Positions 18,308 to 29,310 of a stretch of 64,000 nt of DNA are shown here, piece by piece. Under the pieces are notes generated by a model, which did no database searches, was not told the DNA's origin, and saw only the letters and a program-made list of their open reading frames with translations. Each line of letters starts with the position of its first letter. Position 1 is the stretch's first letter. A program made the translations under genes and the position numbers. The DNA comes from Bradyrhizobium sp. CER78 (GTDB lineage Bacteria; Pseudomonadota; Alphaproteobacteria; Rhizobiales; Xanthobacteraceae): assembly GCF_029846235.1 (NCBI RefSeq), contig NZ_JARVWP010000002.1:62001-126000 (forward strand), given 5' to 3'.

Positions 18308-18654
18308 GTTTGGGGCGGCCAACTGACCACTTTTTGCAGCGCGCTTAGTACGGATGTCCTCCTGCGCAACTCGCGCTGAAAAGCGCACGTTGCTGCTCAC
18401 GGCAGCAATCGCTTTTGCACAGCAATCCCGGTAAACATACGTTAGTTCGAGTTGACATTCTCAAAAAAATTATCGGCGAGAGTCGCAAACCGAACCGACA
18501 GTGTCGCCTTCGTCCCGCACAGTAAGCTCGGGACAGAAACGAAACTCACTCAAGAATCTGAATCGAACACGGAGCGCCAGCTGCCGTGACGCGAGCAAGC
18601 GTTGCGGAGAACGCTTTCGCTTGAGAGGGAGGTTGGGCGGTGAGTGAAAGCCAA

Positions 18655-18789
18655 ATGAAAGTTACTGTGAACGGCACGCGCCTCTTCGGAATGCCGTTAT
18701 TGAGCTCCCAGCTCGGCCACAAGGACGCGCCGAAAACCCGCGAACCAGTCAGGAAACACTTCGCCAAGATTCTCCGCCAAGCCGCCTGA
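18655..18789 (+). CDS. 44-residue small ORF, possible alpha/beta hydrolase remnant
   Basis: Begins MKVTVNGTRLFGMPLLSS. The first 11 residues resemble the start of proline-iminopeptidase-type hydrolases, but the rest does not continue that fold and the frame stops after 44 residues. A GGGAGG at 18627-18632 and an in-frame GTG at 18640 precede it. It may be a real small protein or a gene scar. Otherwise the 680 nt between the groEL terminator and 18992 shows no recognisable gene. Confidence 0.3.
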   Translation: MKVTVNGTRLFGMPLLSSQLGHKDAPKTREPVRKHFAKILRQAA

Positions 18790-18991
18790 AGAAGCGGCGT
18801 TCGCCACATCGAGGATTCGTTTGAGGAGGGATCTGGCCGGTTGGAAGAAGCCCAGTGACGAGCATGCAGCCCCCACTGCCCGATGCTCAGGTGCGCGATG
18901 CCCCCCAAGTACCCCGCACCGACCTGAGGCCAATCCAACCGGCCGGAGCATTTCTGCAAAAGCAAAAAAGCAATATGGGAGGGAGACTCAC

Positions 18992-19207
18992 ATGGGCATG
19001 GTCATGGTCAGATGTCCGCAAACCGGACACGCGATTTCCACCGGAATCAAAACCGATCGCGAGAGTTTTCGACGCCGTACGGTGTTCTTCTCGCGCACCT
19101 CTTGTCCGATTTGCCTCGCCGATCACGCCTGGTTCGCGCGGGACGCCTGGGTCGAGGAGCCGAGCATCCGCGTGCGGCGACGCCGCAGCGCCGGTTCACC
19201 GGCCTGA
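18992..19207 (+). CDS. small conserved rhizobial protein with a CPIC motif
   Basis: 71 residues: MGMVMVRCPQTGHAISTG..., then RTSCPICLADHAWFARDAW. Two Cys positions (RCP and CPIC) plus His could bind a metal, zinc-ribbon style. GGGAGGGAGA precedes ATG 18992. Short proteins like this are frequent in Bradyrhizobium; no function is known. Confidence 0.7.
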   Translation: MGMVMVRCPQTGHAISTGIKTDRESFRRRTVFFSRTSCPICLADHAWFARDAWVEEPSIRVRRRRSAGSPA

Positions 19208-19247
19208 AAGTGGTCACCACTACTGATGATCGCGATGGAGGGACACC

Positions 19248-19445
19248 ATGGCGCATGTGCAGATCTCGACGGAAACGTCTGCCTGGCTGCTTCAGGCCAA
19301 GGACTTTCTCGATGAAGCGCGACGCCTGAAGCCGGGCCCAGAGCGCAATGAGTTGCGCGAGACGGCGAAGGTGCTGCGTGAGATTGCGAAGCTCGAGACG
19401 GCGGCCTCCCCGGCGCGGAAGCTTGATCGGCGACCACGAAGCTGA
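19248..19445 (+). CDS. small helical hypothetical protein
   Basis: 65 residues, mostly charged helix (AKDFLDEARRLKPGPERNEL, then RETAKVLREIAKLE). ATG 19248 follows GGAGGGACACC. It lies on the same strand as the preceding 71-residue gene, 40 nt apart, and the two may be cotranscribed. No domain is recognised. Confidence 0.65.
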   Translation: MAHVQISTETSAWLLQAKDFLDEARRLKPGPERNELRETAKVLREIAKLETAASPARKLDRRPRS

Positions 19446-19462
19446 TCGCCCCGGGAACGCGC

Positions 19463-20242
19463 TCACACGGTATCGTCCGCCTCGACTTCCGAGATGCGCG
19501 GATCGTCAGCCAAGGTCATTCCTCGCGTTCGACCCGTGTCACCCGAGAAGATCTCCTCGGCCTCGAAACGCATGGCGCGATGGCATTCGCACGCCGCCGC
19601 CAATAGCCGCGCCCGATCGATTTCGATCCGGCCTCGCTGATCGGACCTGATCGCACCGCGCTTGCGCAGATTGCGCATCAGCAACGTCACGGTTGTTCGT
19701 CGTACGCCGAGGATTTGTGACAGCGCCTGCTGGGTCAGCGGGAGTACGTCGCTGTCGACGCGGTCACGAAGCTGGAGCAGCCAGCGCGCCATCCGCGCCT
19801 CGACCGGGTGGAGCGCATTGCAGGCGGAGCCAAGCTGAAACTGGATCAACATCGATCTGACGTGCTTTTGGATCGCCTGCCGGATCCGGGGACTGCGGCC
19901 GAAAGCGGCATGAAAGCACGGCGCGGGAACCCGCGAAGCCGTACCGGCCGCACGAACGACTGCGGTGATGCCCGACGGTGACGCCCCAAGCACCGAGAGG
20001 CTGCCCACAGCCCCTTCGCGTCCGACCGCACCGGTCGCCACCGTGTGCCCATCCGCCATATCGATCATCAACAAGATCGCCCCGCTGTGAGGAAAGAAGA
20101 CGTAGTCGATCTCGTCACCGGCGCGCGCCAGAACTGCATCCTGTTCGAGCGCAACAGTCTCCAGTTCGGGCCTCAGGAGGTCCAGATCCGCCGGCAACAG
20201 CGTTGCGAGAAGACGATTACGACTTCCGCCGGAAATGCTCAC
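19463..20242 (-). CDS. Crp/Fnr-family transcriptional regulator
   Basis: 259 residues. The N-terminal cyclic-nucleotide-binding-like beta barrel lacks the Cys cluster of true Fnr and the full cAMP phosphate-binding arginine motif, so the effector is unknown. The C-terminal winged helix carries LSQILGVRRTTVTLLMRNL. The start is a GTG at 20242. A 10-bp palindrome CAAGCGCTTG lies upstream at 20309-20318 and could be an operator. The last 45 residues form an unusual extension. Confidence 0.87.
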   Translation of the reverse strand: MSISGGSRNRLLATLLPADLDLLRPELETVALEQDAVLARAGDEIDYVFFPHSGAILLMIDMADGHTVATGAVGREGAVGSLSVLGASPSGITAVVRAAGTASRVPAPCFHAAFGRSPRIRQAIQKHVRSMLIQFQLGSACNALHPVEARMARWLLQLRDRVDSDVLPLTQQALSQILGVRRTTVTLLMRNLRKRGAIRSDQRGRIEIDRARLLAAACECHRAMRFEAEEIFSGDTGRTRGMTLADDPRISEVEADDTV

Positions 20243-20658
20243 CTGCGGGAACTCGTCATGTGGGGTCGCACAGCAAACTCACTCAAGCACAGGCTCAAAA
20301 ACAAATTGCAAGCGCTTGACCGCAAGGCGGCATTCTCTGCGGAAGCGTCCTAAGAGTTAGATGCAAATGCGCCGCCGGACGCAATAGCTAAAATGCGCAT
20401 CGCCGCACCGTAGAACTTCGGGAACTCAAGTGTTCCAATTTTCAGGCGTGGCAAACGCCGCGCTTGGTATCTGAGCCTGCTCCTCCAACGTGTCAGCGAC
20501 GCGACAGCGGCTCACCCTGGGCGCGGAAGAGCGCAGGATCCAACCATTATTGCCGGGATTGCTCCGTCGCGTCGATGAGTTCCTTGATGATGCGCGCGCG
20601 CACGAGCGCCGCATCGCTGTGGCGCGACCGCCGCAACACGCTCCGTCGTTCCTCCACC
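20243..20658. other. 416-nt intergenic stretch
   Basis: No convincing gene. It contains the palindrome CAAGCGCTTG at 20309-20318. A 30-codon minus-strand frame at 20547-20639 starts with GTG just beyond the lysR stop and encodes a short charged helix; I do not regard it as established. Confidence 0.4.
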
Positions 20659-21498
20659 TCACCCGCCGCGCGCGACGTCCTGGAAGCAGGCGCGCAGCCA
20701 GTCGATGGTAACGCGCGTCGCCGCGTCGCGCTTGAGATGGCTTTGCACCAACAGCCAGACGTCGCGCCGTTTCGGCAGCAGCGTGGCGCGCAGGCGACGA
20801 TCGGTCAAAAGGTCCGCGCAACTATGCTCCGGCAGCACGCCGACCGCCTGATACGACTGGATGATCTTGTGGATGATGCGGACATTGTCGGTCACGCAGC
20901 GCGCACGAAGCCGCTTCGCGCGCAGGAACTGCATTTCCGGAATCGCTCCGAGTTCATCGGGATACGCGCAGGTCACCGCTTCTGCCGCCGCCGTCGCGGC
21001 CGGCTCGAAGAAATACAGCCTGACCTCGCCGAGCTTCGAGATCGCGAAATCGCCCTTGTCGGGCTTGCGCAGGCGGATCGCAAGATCGGCCTCCCAGCGA
21101 GAGAATTTAACGTTGTCGCTCGACGTCAGGAATTGCAGCGTGAGGCCCGGATTGGCGCGCAGCAATGCGCCGGTGCGCGGCGCCAGCACCTCTTCCGCGA
21201 TCGCGTTGGTGGAGGCGACGCGCAGCCGGCCGACCGGGCCCGGCAGGCTTTCGCCGATCCGGCCGATCTCCTCGGCATGCGCCGCCATCGCCTGGATGTG
21301 CGCGAGCACCACGTCGCACTGCCGGGTCGGCTTGCGGACGCCGTCGGCGGCCTCGAACAGCCGCAGGCCGAGCGCGCGTTCGATCCGCGCCAGGCGGCGG
21401 CCGACCGTGGTCTCGTCGATGCGCAGCCGCGCGCTGGCGCCGGCATAGGTGCCCTCGTCCCTGACGGCCGCGATGATGCGAAGGTCGTCCCAGTTCAT
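20659..21498 (-). CDS. LysR-family transcriptional regulator
   Basis: 279 residues. The N-terminal HTH (MNWDDLRIIAAVRDEGTYAG, then SARLRIDETTVGRRLARIE) is typical of LysR proteins, followed by a substrate-binding domain starting near residue 90. It is divergent from the cysteine hydrolase-GST pair (127 nt between), which it probably regulates. Confidence 0.92.
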   Translation of the reverse strand: MNWDDLRIIAAVRDEGTYAGASARLRIDETTVGRRLARIERALGLRLFEAADGVRKPTRQCDVVLAHIQAMAAHAEEIGRIGESLPGPVGRLRVASTNAIAEEVLAPRTGALLRANPGLTLQFLTSSDNVKFSRWEADLAIRLRKPDKGDFAISKLGEVRLYFFEPAATAAAEAVTCAYPDELGAIPEMQFLRAKRLRARCVTDNVRIIHKIIQSYQAVGVLPEHSCADLLTDRRLRATLLPKRRDVWLLVQSHLKRDAATRVTIDWLRACFQDVARGG

Positions 21499-21624
21499 GG
21501 CGGCAGGCTACATGGTGCCCGGGCCTCCTGCAACAATGCAGCCATCGGCTGCAATATCCCTGCATATCGGCAGGCCGACCCGCGGCTATATTTTCGGAGC
21601 CAACCCGGTGGAGATATCAGGACC

Positions 21625-22218
21625 ATGACCGCAGCCAAAACCTTGATGCAGCTTGCCGGTATCGATCTCACCCCGCCCCGCCTCGGCGATGCCTGCCTGG
21701 TGCTGATCGACATCCAGAACGAATATCTCGCCGGTCCCCTCGCTTTGCCTGATGCCGGCCCCGCGATCGCGCGCGCCGCCGCATTGCTCGCTCGCGCGCG
21801 GGAGAGCGGCGCCAAGATCATCCACATCGCGCACAAGGGAGCGCCGGGAAGCCTGTTCGATCGCAGCGCGGAGCGCGGCGCGATTGTCGCGCCACTGGCA
21901 CCGCGGCCCGGCGAGATCGTGATCGAGAAGCAACTGCCGAACGCATTTGCCGGCACCGACCTCAATGCGCAGCTTGCCGCGACCGGCCGCAAGGAGCTGG
22001 TGCTCGCCGGCTTCATGACCCATATGTGCGTCAGCTCGACCGCGCGCGCAGCGCTCGATCTCGGCTTCCGCACCACCATCGACGCTGAGAGCTGCGCCAC
22101 CCGCGACCTGCCGGATGGCAAGGGCGGCACGATTGCGGCAAGGCTCATTCACGACGTCGCACTCGCCGAACTGTCCGACCGCTTCGCGATCATCGCCCGC
22201 GGCAACGCCCTCGCCTGA
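21625..22218 (+). CDS. isochorismatase-family cysteine hydrolase
   Basis: 197 residues. The catalytic triad is visible: Asp in LVLIDIQNEYL, Lys in EKQLPNAFAGTDL and Cys in MTHMCVSSTARAALD. Members hydrolyse amides or vinyl ethers; nicotinamidase, N-carbamoyl amidases and isochorismatases share this fold. ATG 21625 follows GGAG. A GST gene begins 10 nt downstream and a LysR gene is divergent, suggesting a small inducible detoxification or catabolic unit. Confidence 0.9.
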   Translation: MTAAKTLMQLAGIDLTPPRLGDACLVLIDIQNEYLAGPLALPDAGPAIARAAALLARARESGAKIIHIAHKGAPGSLFDRSAERGAIVAPLAPRPGEIVIEKQLPNAFAGTDLNAQLAATGRKELVLAGFMTHMCVSSTARAALDLGFRTTIDAESCATRDLPDGKGGTIAARLIHDVALAELSDRFAIIARGNALA

Positions 22219-22228
22219 GACCGCCATC

Positions 22229-22858
22229 ATGCTTGAGCTCTATTTCTCGCCGATGGCCTGCTCGCTCGCCAGCCGCATCGCGCTGATGGAGGCCGGGATC
22301 GACGCGCGCTATCACATGGTCCAGCTCTGGACCAAGAAGGTGGTCGAGGACGACGGCGACTTCCGCGCGGTCGCGCCGAAGGGCGCGGTGCCCGTGCTGG
22401 TGCTTGAGAACGGCGAGCGGCTGACGGAGAGCGCCGCAGTGCTGCAATATATCGCCGACCTCAAGCCCGAACTCGGCCTCGCGCCGCCGCCGGGCGATCC
22501 GGACCGCTATCGGTTGCAGGAATGGCTGAGCTTCATCGGCACCGAGATCCACAAGGGATTCCTGTTCCCGACCTTCTGGTACAAGGACGACGCATCGCTT
22601 GCCAAGCCGCGCGCCAGGATCGGACAGACCTTGTCGGTGCCCTCGGCGCATCTGACGCACCGCGAATTCCTGGTCGGGGACCGCTTCACAGTTGCCGACG
22701 CGCACCTCGCCTGGGCCCTGCTGTTGCTCCGCGCCGCCGCTATCGACGTCGCGCAATGGCCGCCACTGGCGGCCTATCTCTCACGCATCCAGGCGCGGCC
22801 GCAGGTCAAGGCTGCGGTCGGCATCGAGATGCAATTGTGGAAATCGCTCGCAGCGTGA
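22229..22858 (+). CDS. glutathione S-transferase
   Basis: 209 residues. N-terminal thioredoxin-like domain (MLELYFSPMACSLASRIALM, then GAVPVLVLENGERLTESAAV, which holds the cis-Pro and the Glu-Ser glutathione-binding pair) and an all-helical C-terminal domain ending near residue 205. It resembles the beta-class GstB group; Cys11 is positioned like the beta-class catalytic Cys. It is 10 nt after the cysteine hydrolase and likely cotranscribed. Confidence 0.92.
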   Translation: MLELYFSPMACSLASRIALMEAGIDARYHMVQLWTKKVVEDDGDFRAVAPKGAVPVLVLENGERLTESAAVLQYIADLKPELGLAPPPGDPDRYRLQEWLSFIGTEIHKGFLFPTFWYKDDASLAKPRARIGQTLSVPSAHLTHREFLVGDRFTVADAHLAWALLLLRAAAIDVAQWPPLAAYLSRIQARPQVKAAVGIEMQLWKSLAA

Positions 22859-22890
22859 GCGAGGCGAGCGTCGCTCCAGCTTGTTGCTTA

Positions 22891-22936
22891 AGCATGATCT
22901 TTTCGGAAAACCGCTTCGCACTTTTCCGGATCATGC
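22891..22936. repeat. 46-nt imperfect palindrome, agcatgatcttttcgg type
   Basis: AGCATGATCTTTTCGGAAAA and TTTTCCGGATCATGCT arms around CCGCTTCGCAC. A well-known style of dispersed Bradyrhizobium/Rhodopseudomonas intergenic repeat. It lies between the convergent GST and AMP nucleosidase genes and abuts the latter's stop. Confidence 0.85.
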
Positions 22937-22937
22937 T

Positions 22938-24434
22938 CTACTGAAACGCGACCTCCGCGAAGCTGCGCAGCTTGCGCGAATGCAGCCGCTCGGATTCCTG
23001 CTGCTTGAGCCGCTCCAGCGCCTTCAACCCGATCTGAAGATGCTGGCCGACGCGCTGGCGATAGAACTCGCTCGCCATGCCCGCCAGCTTGATCTCGCCA
23101 TGCAGCGGCTTGTCGGAGACGCACAGCAGCGTGCCGTAAGGCACGCGGAAGCGATAGCCGTTGGCGGCGATCGTCGCCGATTCCATATCGAGCGCGATGG
23201 CGCGCGATTGCGACATCCGCCGGATCACCTGCGGCCCGCTGATCTCCCAGTTGCGGTTGTCGACGCTCGCGACCGTGCCGGTGCGCATCAGCCGCTTCAG
23301 CTCGAAGCCGGAGAGCCCGGTGACCTCGCCGACGGCCTCCTCGAGCGCGACCTGCATCTCCGCGAGCGCCGGGATCGGCACCCAGAGCGGCAGCTCGTGA
23401 TCGAGCACATGATCCTCGCGGACATAGCCATGGGCGAGCACGTAATCACCGAGCCGCTGCGTGTTGCGCAGGCCCGCGCAATGCCCGATCATCAGCCAGG
23501 CATGCGGCCGCAGCACCGCGACGTGATCTGTGATGTTGCGCGCATTGGACGGTCCGATCCCGATATTGATCAGGGTGATGCCGCGATAGCCGGGCTCGAC
23601 GAGATGGAAGGCCGGCATCTGCGGCACGCGGTCCGATGCCGTCCCCGTGGTGCCGCCGCCGAGCCGCGCGCTACGCGTGATCAGATTGCCGGGCGCGACG
23701 AACGCCTCGATCCCTTCCTCGCCGGCCGCGAGCCGCTGCAGGCTCGATTGCGCGAAGGCGTCGACATAGAACTGGTAGTTGGTGAAGATCACGAAATTCT
23801 GGAAATGCTCCGGGTCGGTGCCGGTGTAGTGATAGAGCCGGCGCAGCGAGTAATCGACCCGCGCGGCGCGGAACAGCGCCAGCGGCTCGGGCGTGCCCGG
23901 CGTCAGCTCGAACGTGCCGTCGGCGATCGCATCGTCCATCGCGGCGAGATCCGGCGTATCGAAGATGTCGCGCAGCGACCTTGTGAACGCCGAGCTGTCG
24001 GCGATGGTCAGCGCCGCCTCGATATTGATGTCGCGCCGGTAAGCGAAATGGATCGGGATCGGCTCGCTGGACTCGCCGATTTCGACCGCCACGCCATGGT
24101 TCTTCATCAGCAGCCCGATCTGCTCGGTGAGATAGGTCCGGAAAATATCCGGCCGCGTGATGCTGGTCTCATGGATGCCGGGTCCCGCGACAAAGCCGTA
24201 GGCGAGCCGCGAATCCAGCCGCGCATGCGACGAGGTCGTGATGCGGACGAACGGATAATGCGCGCGCACCCGCGTCGTGAACGGCACGCCGTTGACATAG
24301 GCCTCGAAGCGATTGCGCAGAAACCCGGTGTTGCGCTCGTAAATCTCTTCGAGGCGGGCAACCGCCGCGCCGGCTTCGACGAACGCCTCGGTCGTGATCG
24401 GCGGTGGGGTTTCGATGGGCGGAGCAGGATGCAT
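22938..24434 (-). CDS. amn: AMP nucleosidase
   Basis: 498 residues, slightly longer than E. coli Amn (about 484). N-terminal regulatory domain, then a nucleoside phosphorylase-like catalytic domain containing GYRGITLINIGIGPSNARNI and the substrate segment ALDMESATIAANGYRFRVPY. It cleaves AMP to adenine and ribose 5-phosphate in the cytoplasm. Start ATG 24434. No operon partner. Confidence 0.94.
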   Translation of the reverse strand: MHPAPPIETPPPITTEAFVEAGAAVARLEEIYERNTGFLRNRFEAYVNGVPFTTRVRAHYPFVRITTSSHARLDSRLAYGFVAGPGIHETSITRPDIFRTYLTEQIGLLMKNHGVAVEIGESSEPIPIHFAYRRDINIEAALTIADSSAFTRSLRDIFDTPDLAAMDDAIADGTFELTPGTPEPLALFRAARVDYSLRRLYHYTGTDPEHFQNFVIFTNYQFYVDAFAQSSLQRLAAGEEGIEAFVAPGNLITRSARLGGGTTGTASDRVPQMPAFHLVEPGYRGITLINIGIGPSNARNITDHVAVLRPHAWLMIGHCAGLRNTQRLGDYVLAHGYVREDHVLDHELPLWVPIPALAEMQVALEEAVGEVTGLSGFELKRLMRTGTVASVDNRNWEISGPQVIRRMSQSRAIALDMESATIAANGYRFRVPYGTLLCVSDKPLHGEIKLAGMASEFYRQRVGQHLQIGLKALERLKQQESERLHSRKLRSFAEVAFQ

Positions 24435-24614
24435 TGCGTTTTCGACCGGTGATTTGGTCGCCGCAGTATAGCAACAATCGACTGGTCAGTTCCAGCGATG
24501 CAAGATTTGATGCATGCTATCGGCGCCGTGGCGGTCTCGGTCATCCATGATCCCGCCGCTCGGCCGACCAAACAAATGCGAAGCCGTCACAGGCCCGGCA
24601 CATGGGAGTGAGCG

Positions 24615-26027
24615 ATGAGCGAGATCTGGCAACTGCCTGCAACCGAACTTGCGCACCGCATTGCGGAACGGCAATTGAGCTCGGCGGAGGTCGTAAACGC
24701 GCACCTGGCGCGCATCGATGCGGTCAATCCAGCCTTGAATGCGGTGGTCCATGTCCTCGCCGATGAAGCCCGAGCGGCGGCCGAACTGGCCGACCGGCGG
24801 CTGGCCGCCGGCGAGGCGATCGGTCCACTGCATGGCGTTCCCTTCACTGTCAAAGAGAACATCGATATGGCGGGCCTGCCAACCACCTGGGGTGTACCGG
24901 CTCTGGCGCAAGCCGTGGTGCCGATGGACGCGCCCGTTGTCGAGCGGATGCGTGCCGCCGGCGCGATCCCGATCGGCAGAACCAACCTGCCGGACATGGC
25001 GCTGCGCATCCACACCGTCAGTTCGCTGCACGGGCTGACGCGCAATCCCTGGCATCCGGATCGCACCGCCGGCGGCTCGAGCGTAGGCGACGCGGTGGCG
25101 CTCGCCAGCGGCATGACCCCGATCGGCCTCGGCAACGACATCGGCGGATCGCTGCGCAATCCGGCCAATGCCTGCGGCATCGCTTCGATCCGACCGTCTG
25201 CCGGGCGTGTTCCCGATGCAGAGTGTGGTCCGGCCGAGGGAAGCCTGCTTGCGGTGCAGTTGATGAATGTTCAGGGACCGATGGCGCGTCGGGTCGCTGA
25301 CGTGCGGCTTGCATTGCGAGTCTTGATGGGAGTGCACCCGCGCGATCCGTGGTCGATCGATGCGCCCTTTGCGGGGCCGGCCGCGGCTCGACCGTTGCGC
25401 GTGGCCGCTCTGCCCGAGCCACCGGGGGGCGGCATCGATCCGGTCATTGCAGCGACCGTCCGCCGCGCCGCGGCGGCCCTGGCTGATGCCGGATATGCCG
25501 TCGAAGAAATCGCCCCGCCACGCTACGAGCAGGCGATCGACTGCTGGGCGCGCCTTATCATGGGCGACTTCACGTCCGTCCTCGATCCGTTGTCGCAGAT
25601 GATGGGCCCGGATGCGATGATGTTCCTGCAGAGTTTCCAGGCGCTGATCCCGCAACTGGCCGACACCACGGCCTGGTCCAATCTGATGGTGGAGCGGCAC
25701 GCCATCGCGCGCGCCTGGTCGAGCTTCATGGCGGAGCGGCCGCTGCTGCTGTCACCAACCTGGACGCAATTGCCGTTCGAGCATAGCGTCGATTCGGCGA
25801 CTGCCGCCGGTGCAGCCGTGGCCAAGGAACTGATGCGTCCGGTCGTGCCAGCGAACCTGCTCGGGCTACCATCGGCCTGCGTCCCGGCCGGACGGGATAG
25901 CGTCACCGGGCTGCCCATCGGGGTGCTCGTCACTGGCCGGCGCTTCCGCGAGGACCAGTGCCTCGAAGCCGCTGAAGCGATCGAAGCGCGCCTTGGCCTG
26001 ACCACGCCGATCGATCCTGTCGGTTAG
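24615..26027 (+). CDS. amidase signature-family amidase
   Basis: 470 residues. The Ser-cisSer-Lys triad is present: Lys in VKENIDMAG (near residue 82), Ser in AGGSSVGDA and Ser in DIGGSLRNPA. In most members the motif is GGSSGG; here Val replaces the second glycine position. It hydrolyses an unidentified amide. ATG 24615 follows GGAGTG. The gene stands alone between amn (divergent) and a DUF779 gene (convergent). Confidence 0.92.
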   Translation: MSEIWQLPATELAHRIAERQLSSAEVVNAHLARIDAVNPALNAVVHVLADEARAAAELADRRLAAGEAIGPLHGVPFTVKENIDMAGLPTTWGVPALAQAVVPMDAPVVERMRAAGAIPIGRTNLPDMALRIHTVSSLHGLTRNPWHPDRTAGGSSVGDAVALASGMTPIGLGNDIGGSLRNPANACGIASIRPSAGRVPDAECGPAEGSLLAVQLMNVQGPMARRVADVRLALRVLMGVHPRDPWSIDAPFAGPAAARPLRVAALPEPPGGGIDPVIAATVRRAAAALADAGYAVEEIAPPRYEQAIDCWARLIMGDFTSVLDPLSQMMGPDAMMFLQSFQALIPQLADTTAWSNLMVERHAIARAWSSFMAERPLLLSPTWTQLPFEHSVDSATAAGAAVAKELMRPVVPANLLGLPSACVPAGRDSVTGLPIGVLVTGRRFREDQCLEAAEAIEARLGLTTPIDPVG

Positions 26028-26046
26028 AATTCCACGCTCGATCGCC

Positions 26047-26397
26047 CTATTCCGCCTCGCGCGGCGGCAGCGCGCAGATCTCGGACCGGGTCAGGAACCG
26101 GCGTTCGCGCCCATTGTCGAGCGAGAACATGCCGCCGCGGCCGGGAACGACGTCGATGATCAGGTCGGTGTGCTTCCAGACGTCGTATTGCGCGCCGCTG
26201 ATGTAGAACGGCGCGCCGCCGATCTCGCCGAGCTTGACGTCGTGATCGCTGATCAGGAATTCGCCTATCGGATAGCACATCGGCGACGAACCGTCGCAGC
26301 AGCCGCCGGACTGGTGAAACAGCACCGGCCCATGATCAGCGACGATCTCGGCGATCAGCTCCAGCGCGGACGGCGTCGCGGTCACCTTGTCAGCCAT
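26047..26397 (-). CDS. DUF779 family protein
   Basis: 116 residues with the family core FHQSGGCCDGSSPMCYP near residue 30, rich in Cys and suggestive of a metal or redox site, then GAPFYISGAQYDVWKHTD. ATG 26397 is preceded by GGAGG. It follows the aldehyde dehydrogenase gene on the same strand, 80 nt apart, a pairing common for DUF779. The function is unknown but probably supports aldehyde oxidation. Confidence 0.9.
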   Translation of the reverse strand: MADKVTATPSALELIAEIVADHGPVLFHQSGGCCDGSSPMCYPIGEFLISDHDVKLGEIGGAPFYISGAQYDVWKHTDLIIDVVPGRGGMFSLDNGRERRFLTRSEICALPPREAE

Positions 26398-26477
26398 CTC
26401 GGCCTCCGTGATGGAGGCTCCGGCGGGACATCCCGCCGAAGCCTGTCGTTTGCCCCGCCCCGAGAAGGGCAGAGCCC

Positions 26478-27995
<1,518 letters not shown>

Positions 27996-28159
27996 GTGTT
28001 CCTCCGTTGGCACGCCGATGCACACGGCGTTGGCCGGGACGCTCGGCCAAATCGAGAAGACAGAACAGGGGCCGGCCCCAACGGCCGCGGGGGAACTGTC
28101 GCAAATCTGAGACAGAGTGCGCCGCAAATTGGTGCAGGCTTGCGCCCCAGGGAAATGCC

Positions 28160-29116
28160 CTAGCGGCGCAAGCCGAGCTGCTTCAGCTTGCGGTGCAACG
28201 TCGCGCGCGACATGTCGAGATCCTTGGCGGCCTTCGACACGTTGCCTCCGGCGCGCGCCAGCGCACGTTGCAGCGCTGCACGCTCCGCGGCAACCAGGCC
28301 GCCATCGTCACGGGTCTCCCCGATCAGATCGGCCGCCGGCAACGGCCGCGCCAGCGATGCCGCATTGAGGCCGAGCGCGCGGCGCGCAGCCCGCGTTGCG
28401 CCGATCACGAGGTCGTCGCGATCGACCGCCAGCAGCGAATTGACGGCGCGCTCGCTTCGCGGCGTGAGCAGAATCCGTGCATCGGGAAATGCCCGGCGAA
28501 AATTCTCGGCCTCGATCGCGCGTGCGGCGTCGGTGACCGTGGTCGCGATCAGGCGGGAGAATCCGTCGGTCAAATCCGCCCTGCAGGAGGAGACGTCGAG
28601 GGCTGCGGCTAGCTCGCCATGCTCGTCGAAGATCGGCGCGGTGGTGCAGAACAGCGCGGAATTGCGGGTGAAGAAATGCTGCTCGCGGTCGATCGACAGC
28701 GGACGCTTCTCGACGATGCAGGTACCGATGCCGTTGGTCCCCTCGTACTTCTCGCTCCAGACCGCGCCGGTCCAGAGCCCCCAGGCGTTGAACGTCGCGT
28801 CATCGGCGCCCGCGCCGCGCCGGTCGACGACGACACCGTCGCGGTCCGCGAGCAGCACCGAGCAGCCGACACCGCCCACCGCGAGAAACAGCCGGTCGAG
28901 CGTGCTCTGGGCGACTTTCAGGAATTCACCGAGCCGCTGCTGTGCAGCGGCGATTTCGGCCTGGCCGAGCCGATGCGACGGCAGGCGGCTCGCCGGATCG
29001 AGCGCATGCAGATGGCCGGACCGGCGCCACGACGCCGACAGGTCGGATGGCGCTCCGCCTCCGGCAAGCACGTCGAGAACCTTGTCCGTGTGCATGACGC
29101 CCGGCGACCGGCTCAT
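28160..29116 (-). CDS. GAF-domain regulator with Fis-type HTH, AcoR-like but without AAA+ domain
   Basis: 318 residues. A GAF sensor region ([18 protein letters not shown], then [20 protein letters not shown]) like the N-terminus of the sigma-54 activator AcoR, then directly a Fis-type HTH ([20 protein letters not shown]). The central ATPase with GAFTGA loop of AcoR is absent, so it cannot act as a standard sigma-54 activator. It precedes the aldehyde dehydrogenase gene on the same strand and likely controls it. ATG 29116 follows GGGAGGAAAG. Confidence 0.9.
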   Translation of the reverse strand: MSRSPGVMHTDKVLDVLAGGGAPSDLSASWRRSGHLHALDPASRLPSHRLGQAEIAAAQQRLGEFLKVAQSTLDRLFLAVGGVGCSVLLADRDGVVVDRRGAGADDATFNAWGLWTGAVWSEKYEGTNGIGTCIVEKRPLSIDREQHFFTRNSALFCTTAPIFDEHGELAAALDVSSCRADLTDGFSRLIATTVTDAARAIEAENFRRAFPDARILLTPRSERAVNSLLAVDRDDLVIGATRAARRALGLNAASLARPLPAADLIGETRDDGGLVAAERAALQRALARAGGNVSKAAKDLDMSRATLHRKLKQLGLRR

Positions 29117-29310
29117 GCTTTCCTCCCCTGCTCCGCGGGTTCTGTGACCCTCGGGAGCGCGGCGCTGTTAGCCCTGGCACCCTTGTATATCGCAGGATAT
29201 AGCGACCTCCGCAGCCCTTCAAGGGAACGGCACACCGACCTTCGGACAGGAACCTGGACTTCGTCGCGCAGCTCGCGGGCGTCGGGCGACGCCCCTCCGG
29301 GAGCTGAAGG

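Noticed and set aside
20547..20639. 30-codon minus-strand frame starting GTG downstream of lysR
   Set aside because: It has a plausible helical sequence but a poor ribosome site and no recognisable family; too little support.
28005..28030. TGGCACG followed by TGCAC, a possible sigma-54 promoter near the aldehyde dehydrogenase gene
   Set aside because: The GG to GC spacing is wrong and it points away from the gene.
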